NCBI GenBank assembly: GCA_022457155.1
Contig: JAJGOT010000113.1
Span: 186,001 to 250,000, forward strand
Origin: Cladopsammia gracilis
Lineage: Eukaryota > Cnidaria > Anthozoa > Scleractinia > Dendrophylliidae
DNA length: 64,000 nucleotides
Direction of reading: 5' to 3'
Part shown: piece by piece, positions 23,919 to 34,394 of the stretch
Layout: the number at the start of each line of letters is the position of its first letter
How positions within the stretch are numbered: position 1 is the stretch's first letter
Program-made: the position numbers and the translations under genes
The notes under the pieces: model-generated
The model's input: the letters and a program-made list of their open reading frames with translations, nothing else
Told to the model about the DNA's origin: nothing
The model's database searches: none

Positions 23919-24539
23919 ATGAAACACATTGCTAGAATTAAAGGAAGTTGTGTTCTAGAACTTTGGCTGGTTTACAACGAGAGCGACAGCTGGCTTGAGT
24001 ATACCGAACGACTCGAGAACTACTTCGCGGCGAATGAAATTACGGACAACAACAAGAAGCGAGCGGTACTGCTAAGCGTATGTGGAGCGAAAACTTACAA
24101 GCTAATCAAGAATTTGGTAAATCCAAGGAAGCCTACCGCCAAGTCGTTTGCTGAGTTAGTCAAGCTAGTCAAGAATCATCTAAATCCAAGACCCTCTTCA
24201 ACCGTCTATCGGTTCAAATTTAACAGCCGTTTCCGCCAGCCGGAGCCGGGAGAAACAATACAGCAATATGTCGGCGAACTGAGGAATTTATCGGAGCAAT
24301 GCGAATTCAACGACCAACTGGAAGAAATGCTTCGTGATCGACTGGTTTGCGGTATGAATGATGAACGCATACAGCGGAGAATGCTAGCGGAAAGTCATTT
24401 GGAATTCAAGAAGGCAATGGAATTAGCTACCGCGATGGAAACTGCCGACAGAAACACACGTGATCTGAAGCAGGGGAACCCAAATGAGAAACCGAAAGAA
24501 CCACAAGTAAACCGCGTGACCAAGGAGCCACCGAAATAG
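23919..24539 (+). pseudogene. gag: Gypsy gag (capsid-like region)
   Basis: The frame carries a Ty3/Gypsy-type gag core: DSWLEYTERLENYFAANEI near residue 20, then KRAVLLSVCGAKTYKLIKNL, and a capsid C-terminal part with FNSRFRQPEPGETIQQYVGE. These proteins form the virus-like particle in the cytoplasm. The first 17 or so residues do not resemble gag and probably come from sequence upstream of a lost start, because the 5' LTR and leader appear deleted. A TAG at 24537 ends the frame, and the zinc knuckles that should follow are in another frame, so gag is broken between capsid and nucleocapsid. Confidence 0.85.
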
Positions 24540-24564
24540 CCCGCCAAGGAATCCGAAGCAATCT

Positions 24565-24779
24565 AAAGAATGCTATCGTTGCGGAGGCCAGTTTCACGAT
24601 GTTGACAAGTGCAGGTATAAAGAAGAAGAGTGCTATAGATGCCATAAGAAGAGTCACAAAGCAAGCAAATGCCGCAGTAAACGTAAAGTGGGCTCTCGAA
24701 GAAGCAGCAGATTTGGAAACACACATTGCCTGGAGACAGCAGAAGAGGCTGAAGAAGAATATGAAGAATACACATAGCC
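24565..24779 (+). pseudogene. Gypsy nucleocapsid, two CCHC zinc knuckles
   Basis: The frame contains two perfect C-x2-C-x4-H-x4-C knuckles: CYRCGGQFHDVDKC starting at 24571 and CYRCHKKSHKASKC starting at about 24631. They bind element RNA for packaging. A +1 frame difference separates this stretch from the gag frame ending at 24539. The frame closes near 24777 in an acidic EEAEEEYEE tract. Confidence 0.85.
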
Positions 24780-24836
24780 GCAAGGGAGAGAGAACCGTAT
24801 CGAGTCGACCTACAACTAAACGGCGTTCAGACAAGC

Positions 24837-25085
24837 ATGGAAGTGGACACGGGTGCTGCACCTACAATCATTATTGAAGAAACCTACAAGAGAATCATTG
24901 ATTGAAATTCTGTGAAGAATCAACCGCAGATAGGAACCGCTAAAGTGAAACTAAGAACTTTAACAGGTGAATTAGTAAAGGTCTTAGAAACTGTGAACAT
25001 TGATGTGAAGTATGAGAAACAAGAAGTGGAGCTGCGAACACTCGTAGTGGAAGGATCAGGTCCTTACTTACTGGGATGAGACTGA
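24837..25085 (+). pseudogene. Gypsy aspartic protease remnant
   Basis: The active-site triad is visible in EVDTGAAPTI, with Asp-Thr-Gly at 24846-24854. The frame runs on as protease-like sequence ending LRTLVVEGSGPYLLG before the RT. In-frame TGA codons at 24903 and 25077, and another just after, interrupt it. The enzyme would normally release gag and pol products. The stops make it non-functional unless read through, and there is no sign of a programmed signal. Confidence 0.8.
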
Positions 25086-26299
25086 TTGAGAGTTCTGACA
25101 CTCAACTGGAAGCAGTTGTTCAAAATGCAAGTTGATGAAAACAACCTAGAGTCTGCACTTGGAAGATTGATCGATCAGTATTCGGAAGTGTTTCAAGAAG
25201 GACTTGGAACATTCACGGGCCCTAAGGCAAAGATTCATGTGGAAACAGAAGCTAAACCGACGTTTTTGAAGGCCAGGCCAGTGCCTTACGCCATGACAGG
25301 GAAGATTGAGGCTCAACTCAAGAGGTTACAAGGCGAGGGAACAATTGAACCTGTTCAGTTCTCGGAATGGGTAGCTCCCATTGTACCTATTTTGAAATAA
25401 CACGACTCAATTCGCATCCGTGGAGATTACTAAACAACTGTAAATCAAGCGTCTAAGCTGGATAGTTATCCTATCCCGAAGGCTGAAGATCTCCTAGCGA
25501 CTCTAGCAGGAGGCGAAAAATTCACTAAACTGGACATGAGCCAGGCCTACCAGCAGTTACTTCTTGATGATGAATCTAACAGTACACTGCCATCAACACG
25601 CACAAAAGATTGTTCCAGTACAACCGTCTACCCTACGGAATATCGTCGACACCAGGAATATTTCAACGGAACATGGAGAATCTACTGCAGAACATTCCTT
25701 ATGTAATCGTCCGGGTGGACGACATCCTATTGTCCAGAGCTTGTTACGAACATCACTCAAACAACCTGGAAGAAGTCTTAGAACGACTAGCAAGCGTTGG
25801 CTTACGACTTCGGAAAAACAAGTGTGTGTTCATGGAACCTCACGTAACCTACCTGGGTCACAAGGTCAGCAAGGAAGGTATTCAACCGTTGGAAGACAAG
25901 GTCGATGCTATTACCAATGCTCCAGCGCCTACGAATGTGTCGGAGCTCAAATCGTACCTAGGCATGATCAACTACTACCAGAAATGTCTGCCCAACTTGT
26001 CTAGTGTGTTGGCTCCATTGCATGAGTTGCTGCGTAAAGATACTCGCTGGCATTGGGATAAAGAACAGATGCAAGCATTCCAGAAATCGAAGGAATTCCT
26101 GAAGTCCTCTAGACTTCTAGTCCATTACGACAGTCAGAAGAAACTACCCTTGGCATGCGATGCATCACAATATGGTTTAGGAGCCGTCGTCTCGTATCGA
26201 ATGGATGATGGCTCGGAGCATCCAATCGCATATGCTTCTAGGACCCTTCCACGGCAGAAAGAAATTACTCTAACCTTGAAAGAGAAGCACTCGCCCTAG
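25086..26299 (+). pseudogene. pol: Gypsy reverse transcriptase and start of RNase H
   Basis: The first part (25086-25400) ends in FSEWVAPIVPILK, the N-terminal RT block. A TAA at 25398 and a TAA in the following DY stretch break it before LDSYPIPKAEDLLATLAGG and FTKLDMSQAYQQL near 25465-25560. A frame shift leads to 25610-26299, with NRLPYGISSTPGIFQRNME, the catalytic VDD at 25715-25723, the thumb (LGHKVSKEGIQP), and the RNase H start LACDASQYGLGAVV (Asp at 26159). All expected Gypsy RT blocks can be found, but not in one frame. It copies element RNA to DNA in the cytoplasmic particle when intact. Confidence 0.9.
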
Positions 26300-26307
26300 T
26301 ATTTGGC

Positions 26308-26580
26308 GTGAAGAAGTTTCACCAGTACATTTACGGCAGACATTTTAGCTTAGTAACTGACCATCAACCGTTGGAATCATTGTTTAATGAGAAGAAGGCT
26401 ATACCTTCCATGGCAGCAGCGAGAATTCAGCGTTGGGCCTTGACACTGGCTACCTACAACTACTCCATTGATAACAAACCAGGACCGGAACATGCCAATG
26501 CTGATGCCCTCAGCCGGCTACCCTTGCCGGTTAGTCCGCTGACTACACCGTTGCCTGCAGAAACTGTGTTTCCAATGTAA
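26308..26580 (+). pseudogene. Gypsy RNase H continuation
   Basis: A one-frame shift near 26297 separates this from the RT frame. The connection is clear: FGVKKFHQYIYGRHFSLVTD, then DHQPLESLF, and the C-terminal block ending HANADALSRLPLP. RNase H removes template RNA and defines the plus-strand primer at the purine tract. Confidence 0.88.
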
Positions 26581-26759
26581 CTTTTAAATTCGACACCAGT
26601 GAGTGTGAATGAGATCAGAACTGGAACCAAGTGTGATCCGATGCTGTCACAAGTGATGAAGTACGTACAGCAAGGTATGTTGGCCTATTCACAACTCAGA
26701 TGAAGTATTGAAGCCCTACTTCACAAGGAAAGATGAATTAAGTGTTCAAAATGGGTGTT

Positions 26760-27420
26760 TGCTATGGTCAATCGAGTGGTGGTACCCTCTAAAGAAAGAG
26801 CAAGAGTGGTAGAGGAGTTATACGAGACACACCCTGGAATTTGCCGTATGAAGGCGTTGGCGCGTAGTAACGTGTGGTGGCCAAAAATGGATACCGATTT
26901 GGAGTAGAAGGTGCGCCAGTGCAGTCCTTGCCAGGAAAACAGGAAGTCACCACCAGAAGCTCCTTTACATCCCTGGGAATGGCCTCATAAACCATGGGTT
27001 CGACTCCACCTAGACTATGCAGGTCCGTTCCTTGGAAAAATGTTCCCCATTGTGGTAGATGCTCACTCTAAGTGGATGGAAGCGTTTCCAATGAACACAT
27101 CGACGTCGAGTGCGACCATCGAGAAATTGAGAATCGCTTATGCAACACATGGCCTGCCGGAAATCGTCGTTACAGACTATGGCAGCAACTTCACAAGCGA
27201 AGAGTTTGAAGATTTCCTCAAACAGAACAGAATTCGTCACATCAGGACCGCGTCCTATCACCCTACATCAAACGGGCTGGCAGAGAGAGCGGTACAAACA
27301 TTCAAGGAGGGGATGAAGAAGATGAATGGAGGAAGTGTGGAGACGCGAGTTTCGCGATTCGTAGCTCGTTACAGAATCACCCCTCAGACTTCAACAGGAG
27401 TGTCGCCAGCAAAATTATAG
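26760..27420 (+). pseudogene. Gypsy integrase (zinc and catalytic core)
   Basis: The HHCC zinc domain includes THPGICRMKALARSNVWW (His at 26830) and CSPC (26920-26931). The catalytic core has Asp in RLHLDYAGPF (27013), Asp in IVVTDYGSNF (27175) and Glu in GLAERAVQTF (27283). The spacing is 54 and 36 codons, which is the DD35E arrangement. A TAG at 26905 lies between the zinc domain and the CxxC, and another at 27418 ends the frame before the C-terminal domain. Integrase inserts element DNA into chromosomes; this copy is broken. Confidence 0.9.
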
Positions 27421-27533
27421 GAAGGAAACCCAGATCGAGACTAGATCTAGTCTACCCGGAAATTGGAAGGAAAGTGTGACAAAGCCAGGCTTCTCAGAAA
27501 CAGGCACATGACTGACATGCTAAGCAACGTACC

Positions 27534-27857
27534 ATGCTGGAAGGAGAAACAGTTTACGCAAGCAACTTCAGAAGAGGACCAAAGTGGATGCCTGGAGTTT
27601 TGAAACAGTCGACTGGTCCAACTTCGTTTGCAGTTCAACTGGAAGATGGGCGACTGTTGAAACGGCACCAAGACCACCTCATACAGCGGTGCAGTGTCCG
27701 CCAAGCATATACTGTTAATCAAGAGGAGGTCCTGGAAGATCCGATTTCAGCATCTTTGGAAGCTGAAAAGCCAGAATTACAGCTGGACGAAACCCCACCA
27801 CCACCAATTGAACCTGTCTGCTCCACAAGGCGTCCCAAAAAAGCGCTCCCCTATTAG
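27534..27857 (+). pseudogene. Gypsy integrase C-terminal GPY/F-like domain
   Basis: The frame contains VYASNFRRGPKWMPGVLK and SFAVQLEDGRLLKRHQDHL, matching the small SH3-like GPY/F region after the integrase core. A proline-rich tail ends in CSTRRPKKALPY. It is out of frame with the catalytic core. About 130 bp later come the purine tract and the 3' terminal repeat. Confidence 0.8.
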
Positions 27858-28105
27858 GAACAGACACGCCCCTTGGCTGATTCTGTTACTAAATGACTTG
27901 TTAGGTTATTAGGACAGAGACACTTAAGAACTGTAAGATGAGTTTTAATGCTAATTTATTATGATAGTTTTCATGACTAAGTGGAGGAATGTGGTATGTT
28001 GTGTAACCGCTCCTCCAGTAGTTTTCCAGTAGTTTTGGCTGGTTTATTTGGCCCAGAATATTAAACCGGTGACCAGTAGCGATGCATAAATTAAATTTAC
28101 CTCAC

Positions 28106-28215
28106 AGACAAGATCGGTGGCCCACGCGTCCAGCCGTTCTTCTTGGGGAGGCTCAGAGACCGGACGCGAGAAAGCGGCGGAAATCGAGCCTAGGGTTTGC
28201 TGGTCCGGAATCCTG
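28106..28215 (-). repeat. Right partner of a diverged inverted repeat
   Basis: The inverse of 22735-22830: CACGCGTCCAGCCGT, TCGAGCCTAGGG and GGTCCGGAAT. Together the two repeats bracket the helicase pseudogene and the Gypsy element. Confidence 0.7.
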
Positions 28216-28849
28216 TTGACATACAATCTCACGTTCACGGTTGTGACTCTGAATTGATTTTCTGTTGTTTAAAATTTAATATTATTGAATTTTTTTCGTT
28301 AATTATGGACCCAGACCCAGGTGCCACGCGAAAGTAAATTTTTTATGGCGACCTGAGACAAAATATTTAAAAACACCAACAAATAAAGCAATGTAGAAAA
28401 CCAGCAAAGTTTTCATAATGGCTGACATCGGCTGACATACAAAGATCCCAAAACACGCTTGAACGAGATATCAGAAAGACTCAGTGAAGAAAGAATTTAA
28501 ACTAAGTGGAAGGAGATCGGTTAGGAATCAGCCGTAAAATTAAAGACCAATGTTATTCCTCGAAAAGGCGAATACAAGTTCAGATTTTCATGATTTGTTG
28601 ATTTTAATTTATAGTTTGTTGTAAGTTGTTTTTTACAAAGTGACATATTACTGTAATTAACGACTCTAGCACTTTTTTACAAAGGTTTTGAATTCATTTG
28701 GTTTAAGTGTTCTTATCTCACCGACCGATATCAACAAACGATATGTGGTGATTTTTGTTTAATTTTTATTTTTGCATTTTACAAAACCAAACTTACAAAC
28801 AAGATATATTACAAGTACAAACAAAATCAACAACAACAACAACAACAAA
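28216..28849. other. No gene seen
   Basis: AT-rich sequence with no open frame of note. (CAA)n followed by an A run at 28828-28857 marks the 3' side of the LINE that lies to the right on the minus strand. Confidence 0.5.
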
Positions 28850-28978
28850 AAAAAAGAGAAATTCAATGTTGCAACATTTGGATTGAAGTACACCTAGATA
28901 TAGAGGGGGTAAATAAGAGATTGAATTTTTAATTAGTTTACAGATCAAGATTTATTGACTTATGAATAGAGTTCAATT

Positions 28979-29310
28979 CTATATTTGTACATAACTTTTT
29001 TTTATAAAATCAGAGACCAGTAATGAATCATTCTGGAGTTTTCTTTTATAAATGTAGTAACGCAAAAACAGTAGAGTGTAATTTAATTTTTTCTGTAATA
29101 CATCAGATACAGTAGATAGCCCTAAAAATTCCTCAGTGTAAAGATTGAATGCAGAATTGTGAGTTGTATTAAACCATTGCAACACCTTCTGAGCGAAAGA
29201 CACAGTAAACTGACAACTTATAAAGCTGTGATCAATAGAATCCTCTTCTCCACAATAAATACAATCACTATCTTCCTTTTAAAATCTTGAACCTGAAAAG
29301 TTCCTTCTTG
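28979..29310 (-). pseudogene. LINE ORF2 C-terminus with zinc-binding motif
   Basis: The block CIYCGEEDSIDHSFISC (about 29220-29273, minus strand) has the C-x2-C then H and C spacing of the zf-RVT motif at the end of many LINE ORF2 proteins. VLQWFNTTHNSAFNLYTEEF and a basic tail follow down to 28979. The frame differs from that of 29374-29673. Confidence 0.75.
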
Positions 29311-29373
29311 GTCACAATAATTCTATGAATGAATTTAAAATGAAACGCGCGTAATTTGTTTTCCACACACATT

Positions 29374-29673
29374 CTATGACTTTATTGGAAAATTTCTTTC
29401 CAGCATATGTTTTTCAGGATTGATCGATTTATTCCACCGTTTAGGTCCGGTTTGTGGATTTGTGCGTAATTTGTTGACAAGCAGCCAGTAAAAGTCCTTT
29501 GATTTTGTTTTTAATAAGTTTATATTATTATTTTCATCGAGAGGAAAGCAAGTTAAGTCTTCATTTATTATATTTCCATCAGAAAAAGCTATCAGTTCTC
29601 TACCTTTTTGTAAAAGATGGTTTGGAATAGCGCTGACAACTTGATAGTACTGAAGAAAGTTGGTCTTTTCCAA
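29374..29673 (-). pseudogene. LINE ORF2 post-RT region
   Basis: About 100 codons beginning KTNFLQYYQVVSAIPNHLL and containing DFYWLLVNKLRTNPQTGPKR, a pattern seen between the RT thumb and the zinc motif of L1/Tx1-type ORF2 proteins. It is separated by frameshifts from the RT segment above and the zinc segment below. Confidence 0.75.
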
Positions 29674-29854
29674 AGAATATTTAGATTAAATTCATTGAAT
29701 GGAAGGATATTTCCATCACTATCCAAAAGGTCCACAACCGTCTTAACTCCCTTACTAAACCATTCATGAAAAAAGAAAGGCTTTGCTCCAATTAATATCT
29801 CTTTATTATGATAGAGAATCGTATCACGCGAGTCTGTATTACCATATAGGGTTT

Positions 29855-31039
29855 TCAGTTCATCGAAAAAGAGTAGAATATCCTTATAAAACGAGGTAGG
29901 TATTCAAAGTCTTTCACTCGATAGGTGCAAGATAGTAAAAAGTCAAGGTCACCACATTTCTTAAAATAGTAGTCTGTGATTGTCTTCCAATTGAAATGTC
30001 CTTTCTTTAAGAGTCTAGGAATCCATGCTAATCGTAATGCTTTTATCATATTTTCCATATCAATCATACGTAGTCCACCTTTTTGATAATCCTGATATAA
30101 ACTCGTCCTTTTTATCTTGTCTTGTTTGTTTTTCCATAAAAAATTAAAAAGGCGACCTTGCACATTTCCTATAAACTCTTTTGGAACATCGATGTTTGAA
30201 GCAGAGAATATCAGCGGTGATACACCTAGGGCCTTAATGATCCAAACTTTCTCAAACAACGTTAAGTCTCTAGATCTCCACATATCTAAATTTGTTTGAA
30301 GTTTTTGGACTTTAAGATCAAAGTTATGCTTGTTATTTTCTTTACTATCGTAAGAAAAGAAAATTCCTAATATTCTCGTCGGGTTATCAACCCATTTTAG
30401 ACTTAATGGTTTGTCTTTCTGGTTGGCTAATTTGCCTAGCCACATTGCTTTAGTCTTTCCAATGTTTAGTTGTAGCCCTGAAATTTCACCAAAAGATCTT
30501 ATAAGTTGCAACCCATTTTCCACTGATATTAAATCAGAACACAAAAGGTTTGTATCATCCGCAAACTGACTCAGCTTAATTTCATTTCTAAACAAAGAAA
30601 TACCATGGACCTCATTACTTTGGCGAATTTTGTTAGACGTTATTTCTGCTGAGAGAATAAACAAATATGGGGAGAGTGGGCAGCCTTGCCTCACTCCAGT
30701 AGAAGGTTTTATCCAGTTAGTTGCGAAACCATTGTTAACTGCTGCACTTTCGATCTCGCTATAGAACACCTTGACCCATTTTCTTAGGCCTTCTCCAAAG
30801 TTATACACTTTTAAAGAATGTTGTATACAGGACCATTCCAATGTATCAAAAGCTTTACGAAAATCCAGTGACACAAGAATACCAGGGATGTTGTCTTTGT
30901 TAGTTTCCTCCATGACATCACTTATAAGCCTAATATTTTCACCAATGTATCTATCTTTTACAAAACCTGTTTGAGATAAGATGAGGTAATAGTAGTTCAA
31001 TTCGTTTAGCAATGGCTTTTGAAGCAATCTTGTAGTCAA
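29855..31039 (-). pseudogene. LINE ORF2 reverse transcriptase core
   Basis: A 394-codon frame covers the RT palm and thumb: QTGFVKDRYIGENIRLISDV, SLDFRKAFDTLEW, GVRQGCPLSPYLFILSAEI, the catalytic FADDT at 30551-30565, LQLNIGKTKAMWLG, and the thumb with FLWKNKQDKIKRTSL and GGLRMIDMENMIKALRLAWI. Both catalytic aspartates are present. The enzyme would copy LINE RNA at a nicked chromosomal site in the nucleus. Its true N-terminal part lies in another frame (30951-32150); the two overlap around 30951-31039, where one indel separates them. A single frameshift here could also be an assembly error. Confidence 0.92.
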
Positions 31040-32150
31040 CGTTTAAGAGAGTTATTGGTCTCCAGTTTTGAAGCTGATTTAACTCTGAGTCCTCCTTGGG
31101 TATAAGGCTTATAATCTCTCTTCGTTGTGGGATTGATAGTTTTCCCTTCTCATATCCAGCATTAAGAGACTTAACTAAATCACCGCCTATAAGATCAAAG
31201 AATGTCGAATAGAATTCAGCGGTGAATCCATTTTCTCCAGGGGATTTGTCATTTTTGAAAGTTGTTAAAATGTTCTTGCATTCTTCAAAGGTTAAAGGAC
31301 CTTCTAAACTCTCGCGTTCTTCATTGGACAGTTGGGGCAATTGCACGTCCTCAGTGAATTGTTGAAATTGATTTTCCGTGACATTTATTTTAGACGTATA
31401 AAGATTTCTGTAATAACGTTCAATTTCTAACAAGATTTGCTTTTCATTCTCAATTATCTCACCATCTTCATCCTCTAGTTCGGATATAACTTTTCTGTTG
31501 TAATTTCTTTTTTCAAGATTAAAGAAATACTTTGTAGGCCGTTCCCCCTTTTCAATCCAAAGACATTTAGCTCTGAATCTCGCAGCTTCACCTTTAGCTT
31601 CATATAGTTCTTGTAGCTCCTTTTTGAGATTATTATACTGCTTCAATTCGTGGTCTACATTTTGTAGATCCGTACCTAAACAAATTTTCCTATCGAGCTC
31701 ATCCAATTGATCCTTAACAAAAAGTTCGCGCTCCCTATTAATTGTTGCTTTTCCTTTGGCAACAGAAATCGTAGAGGTTCTAATTTCCATTTTTAGAAGT
31801 TCCCAAAGTATTTGTTCATCTTGGACATAACTGTATTTACTTCGGAACTCAGGATAGGATTTCCGAATCCGCTCGATGTAATCTTCATCCTTGAGTAAAC
31901 TGTTATTAAATTTCCAGAATCCCGGTCCTCGAGTAGACAATTTTTCCCATTGAATAGATAAACAGACTAGCTTGTGATCTGGTGCTATTGATGATTGAAT
32001 GTCAACTTTGTGAACATATTTTGTCAGATTTTGTGCCATTAAAAAGTAATCTATTCTCGATTTCATTTTTAAAGCCTTTGATTCATATGAATATTTGTCA
32101 ACATTTGGGTGTTTAATTCTTTGAATGTCGATGAGGTTCAACATGTCCAT
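30951..32150 (-). pseudogene. LINE ORF2 endonuclease C-terminus, linker and first RT blocks
   Basis: The 399-codon frame starts in the apurinic-type endonuclease: MKSRIDYFLMAQNL and SSIAPDHKLVCLSI carry the SRIDY and DH motifs. A charged coiled-coil-like linker follows (KGEAARFRAKCLWIEKGERP, then TKYFFNLEKRNYNRKVISEL). The first RT blocks come next: FKNDKSPGENGFTAEFYSTF and LQNWRPITLLNVDYKIASKA. It is in the same frame as 32193-32486, separated only by a TGA at 32193-32195. Confidence 0.9.
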
Positions 32151-32192
32151 TGTAATTAAAATAGAGTTACGAAAGATTGTTGGTTTCCACGA

Positions 32193-32486
32193 TCAACCAC
32201 CTTTTTTGTCTTTCTTTGTTAAGGTGCAATTCCCATCACCACCAATTATAAGGGATGATAATTCGGATTTGTCTATTAGCAAGTTATTTAGATTTTGAAT
32301 GAATTGCAGTTGATCTGTATGATTATTAGGAGCATAAATGTTACAAAGTGACAGTTCTAGACAATCAATCAATATGCTCGCATTTAACGTTGCGAAATCA
32401 AAGTTTGTGACATACAGTAGTCCATCTGTATAAAAAAATGTATTATTATTTTTCCGGTTTTGCTTTTTCTTATAATTAAGATTCAA
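32193..32486 (-). pseudogene. LINE ORF2 endonuclease, middle part
   Basis: The frame contains LELSLCNIYAPNNHTDQLQF and LIIGGDGNCTLTKKDKKGG, matching the NIYAPN and GGDFN blocks of AP-like endonucleases. The usual Phe after GGD is Gly here, though the aspartate is kept. The catalytic N-terminal part (with the N and E residues) is absent because the element ends near 32490. A TGA terminates it, and the same frame resumes immediately. Confidence 0.85.
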
Positions 32487-32490
32487 TGAT

Positions 32491-33009
32491 TTTTTTGCGT
32501 TAGCCTGCTAACCCCGGGCTTCTAGTTTAGTTTGTTGTTTATTGCTCAAACAAATTTTCTCATGCATGAAATCCATTGTGCTGCGTCAGACACAATTGCT
32601 TCGAATCAAATTTTGTACCAGAAACGCTCATCTTTAATAGGATATTTTATTTAAAGGTTTTATCCTCGGTGTTAAAACGACAGCTAACAAAAACTTTAGA
32701 ATCGTTTACGTTCAGCTACAGTTGTATTAAAAGAGACACTACACTGACGTCATCCGCCCACCGTTGCTAAGCAGTCGTGTTTATCTATCCAGATATGCGT
32801 CCGCTGTGATTCGTGTCCGATTTCAATTTCCTTAGATACCCTTCCCTAGACTTCTCTTCTTCAAAATCTTTCCGTGGATGCAGGTCAGTTTCATTAGATT
32901 TTCGTGGGTAAAAGAGTTACGTAAGTTTTTGCAGCTATCCCACATACACACATACAGGCCGTGCAGATCGATGCTCAATTAACTTAAGTAATTTACTAAC
33001 AAATGAAAA
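32491..33009. other. No gene seen between the two LINEs
   Basis: No family match; the frame at 32576-32770 has no recognisable domain. Confidence 0.5.
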
Positions 33010-34074
33010 ATAAAATACTTAAATTTATGCAATGGTCTTCCATTCCTTTAATTGGAATAAACGAACATGAATTACAAAAGAAACTCCCATCTTATTTGAA
33101 AGCTTTCTATTTCTTATAGCAATTATCTTTTCAACTTCTTGTTTAGCTCCTACCTTGTGCAGAAACAATCTAAATTTTGGAGAAGTCTTATTTTTGTACC
33201 TTAAATTATCAAATAATTTAATAAATCTTTTCTTGAGAAAAGTCAACAAAGATTACATTCGAGAGGTCAAAATCAACTGTCAACTTTTTAAAGCTATTCG
33301 GGGTTTTCGCTTTACTTAATATCATCATTGAATAGAACTGTTTACACTACACCGTGTATGTATTAAGTATTATATTTCAAATTCATAGGATAAAAGTTAA
33401 CCATTGTTAGGAGATGGTAGAAACCATTTTGATTTCATATTAATGATAGACGACCTCAACGCTGTCCAAGTCAGAAAAATAGTGTTGAGTCCTTTGTATA
33501 TGTTTAAAAGATTCATAGGAAAGTACATTATCAATATCAAATTGTAAATCTTTTAAATAGATTATATCCTTATCAAAATATGTTTTGTAAAAAACCGGTT
33601 TGTTATTTATTTGTATGTCCTTATTATTCCACATTATATATTGAGAATAATTTACATCAGAAAAGGAGCTTCTAAATTCCGCCCACCGCCTAAGGAGCTC
33701 CAAGTAAAAACTGTTGAGACTCAAATCAAGATCATTCACATTATAATTGCATCTGACAAGAAAACATCCTCCATATTTTTTTTGTATTGTATTTTAGATA
33801 GGTTATCCAAGGACCTTCCCTCCATCTGAAAGTCGAGGAATCCAGGACATTCTTAATGCTTTAATAAGTGTTTCAAGATCTGTAAGATCCAGTCCACCGT
33901 TCTCTAAGGAATTTTTAACAGAAAGCCTTGTGACCTTATCAGGGCCTTTCCACAAAAATGTATAAATCATCTTTTCTATCTGTTTGATAATTTCAGGTGG
34001 AATTTCTAATATTGAAGAAACATATAATAATTTGGGGATGAGGAAGGATTTAATCATTGCTACTTTGCCAAATG
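33010..34074 (-). pseudogene. Split LINE, piece D: RT thumb to C-terminus
   Basis: 34074-33803 reads FGKVAMIKSFLIPKLLYVSS and ENGGLDLTDLETLIKALRMS, the thumb region. 33739-33440 gives MNDLDLSLNSFYLELLRRW and further post-RT sequence. 33249-33025 has PKFRLFLHKVGAKQEVEKII and IAIRNRKL, resembling the ORF2 C-terminus. The CxxC zinc block is not visible between 33250 and 33430, so it may have been deleted or mutated. Confidence 0.8.
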
Positions 34075-34394
34075 TGGACGGCACGGTGGTGTAGTGGTTA
34101 GTGCGTCGGACTTTCAACCTGAAGGTCGGTGGTTCGAAGCCTGGTCTCTACCGTCGTGTTGTTTCCTTAGACAAGAAACTTTACTCCACATTGTCTCTCT
34201 CCACCCAGGTGTATGAATGGGTACCGGCGTCAAAATGCTGGGGGTAACCCTGCGATGGACTAGCATCCCATCCAGGGGGGAGGAGCAATATTCCTAGTCG
34301 CTTCATGCTATAGAAACCGGTTTTAAGCTCCGGCCGTTATGAGCCTTCTGGCTCGGGTGCGCGACTTTACTTTTTACTTTTACTTTGCCAAATG
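34061..34394 (+). mobile_element. tRNA-derived SINE with 14-bp target duplication
   Basis: TACTTTGCCAAATG occurs exactly at 34061-34074 and 34381-34394. The 306-bp body (34075-34380) starts with a tRNA-like head: A-box-like TGGTGTAGTGGTTAGTGCG, a TTTCAACC anticodon-loop region, and B box GGTTCGAAGCC. A conserved-looking middle follows (GGGTAACCCTGCGATGGACT, CATCCCATCCAGGGGGGAG). The 3' end is a TTTTAC-type short repeat tail, as expected for LINE-mobilised SINEs. Removing it restores an uninterrupted LINE reading frame. Confidence 0.93.

Larger units (their letters stand above)
23859..28036 (+). mobile_element. Degenerate Ty3/Gypsy LTR retrotransposon
   Basis: The order is gag, zinc knuckles, protease, RT, RNase H, integrase and GPY/F-like C-terminus, the standard Ty3/Gypsy layout. 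A purine-rich stretch (GTGGAGGAA, 27981-27989) precedes a terminal repeat starting TGTGGTATGTTGTG at 27990. A related copy (TGTGGTTTGTTGTG) starts at 23859, and both continue through AACCGCTCCTCCAGTAGTTT. Only about 40-46 bp of terminal repeat is clearly shared, so both LTRs look truncated or diverged. Multiple stops and frameshifts show it is dead. No primer-binding site could be placed. Confidence 0.92.
28850..32490 (-). mobile_element. L1/Tx1-like LINE, 5'-truncated, broken
   Basis: Reading leftward on the minus strand it encodes part of an endonuclease, a long linker, all RT blocks, a C-terminal region and a zinc-knuckle-like motif, about 3.6 kb in total. Only one in-frame stop and a few frameshifts break it, so it looks like a fairly recent insertion. 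The 5' side ends inside the endonuclease near 32490, typical of incomplete reverse transcription. No ORF1 is visible. Target duplications were not found by eye. Confidence 0.9.

Noticed and set aside
25564..26004. 146-codon frame across the Gypsy RT
   Set aside because: Wrong-frame shadow; the RT motifs are in the 25610-26299 frame.
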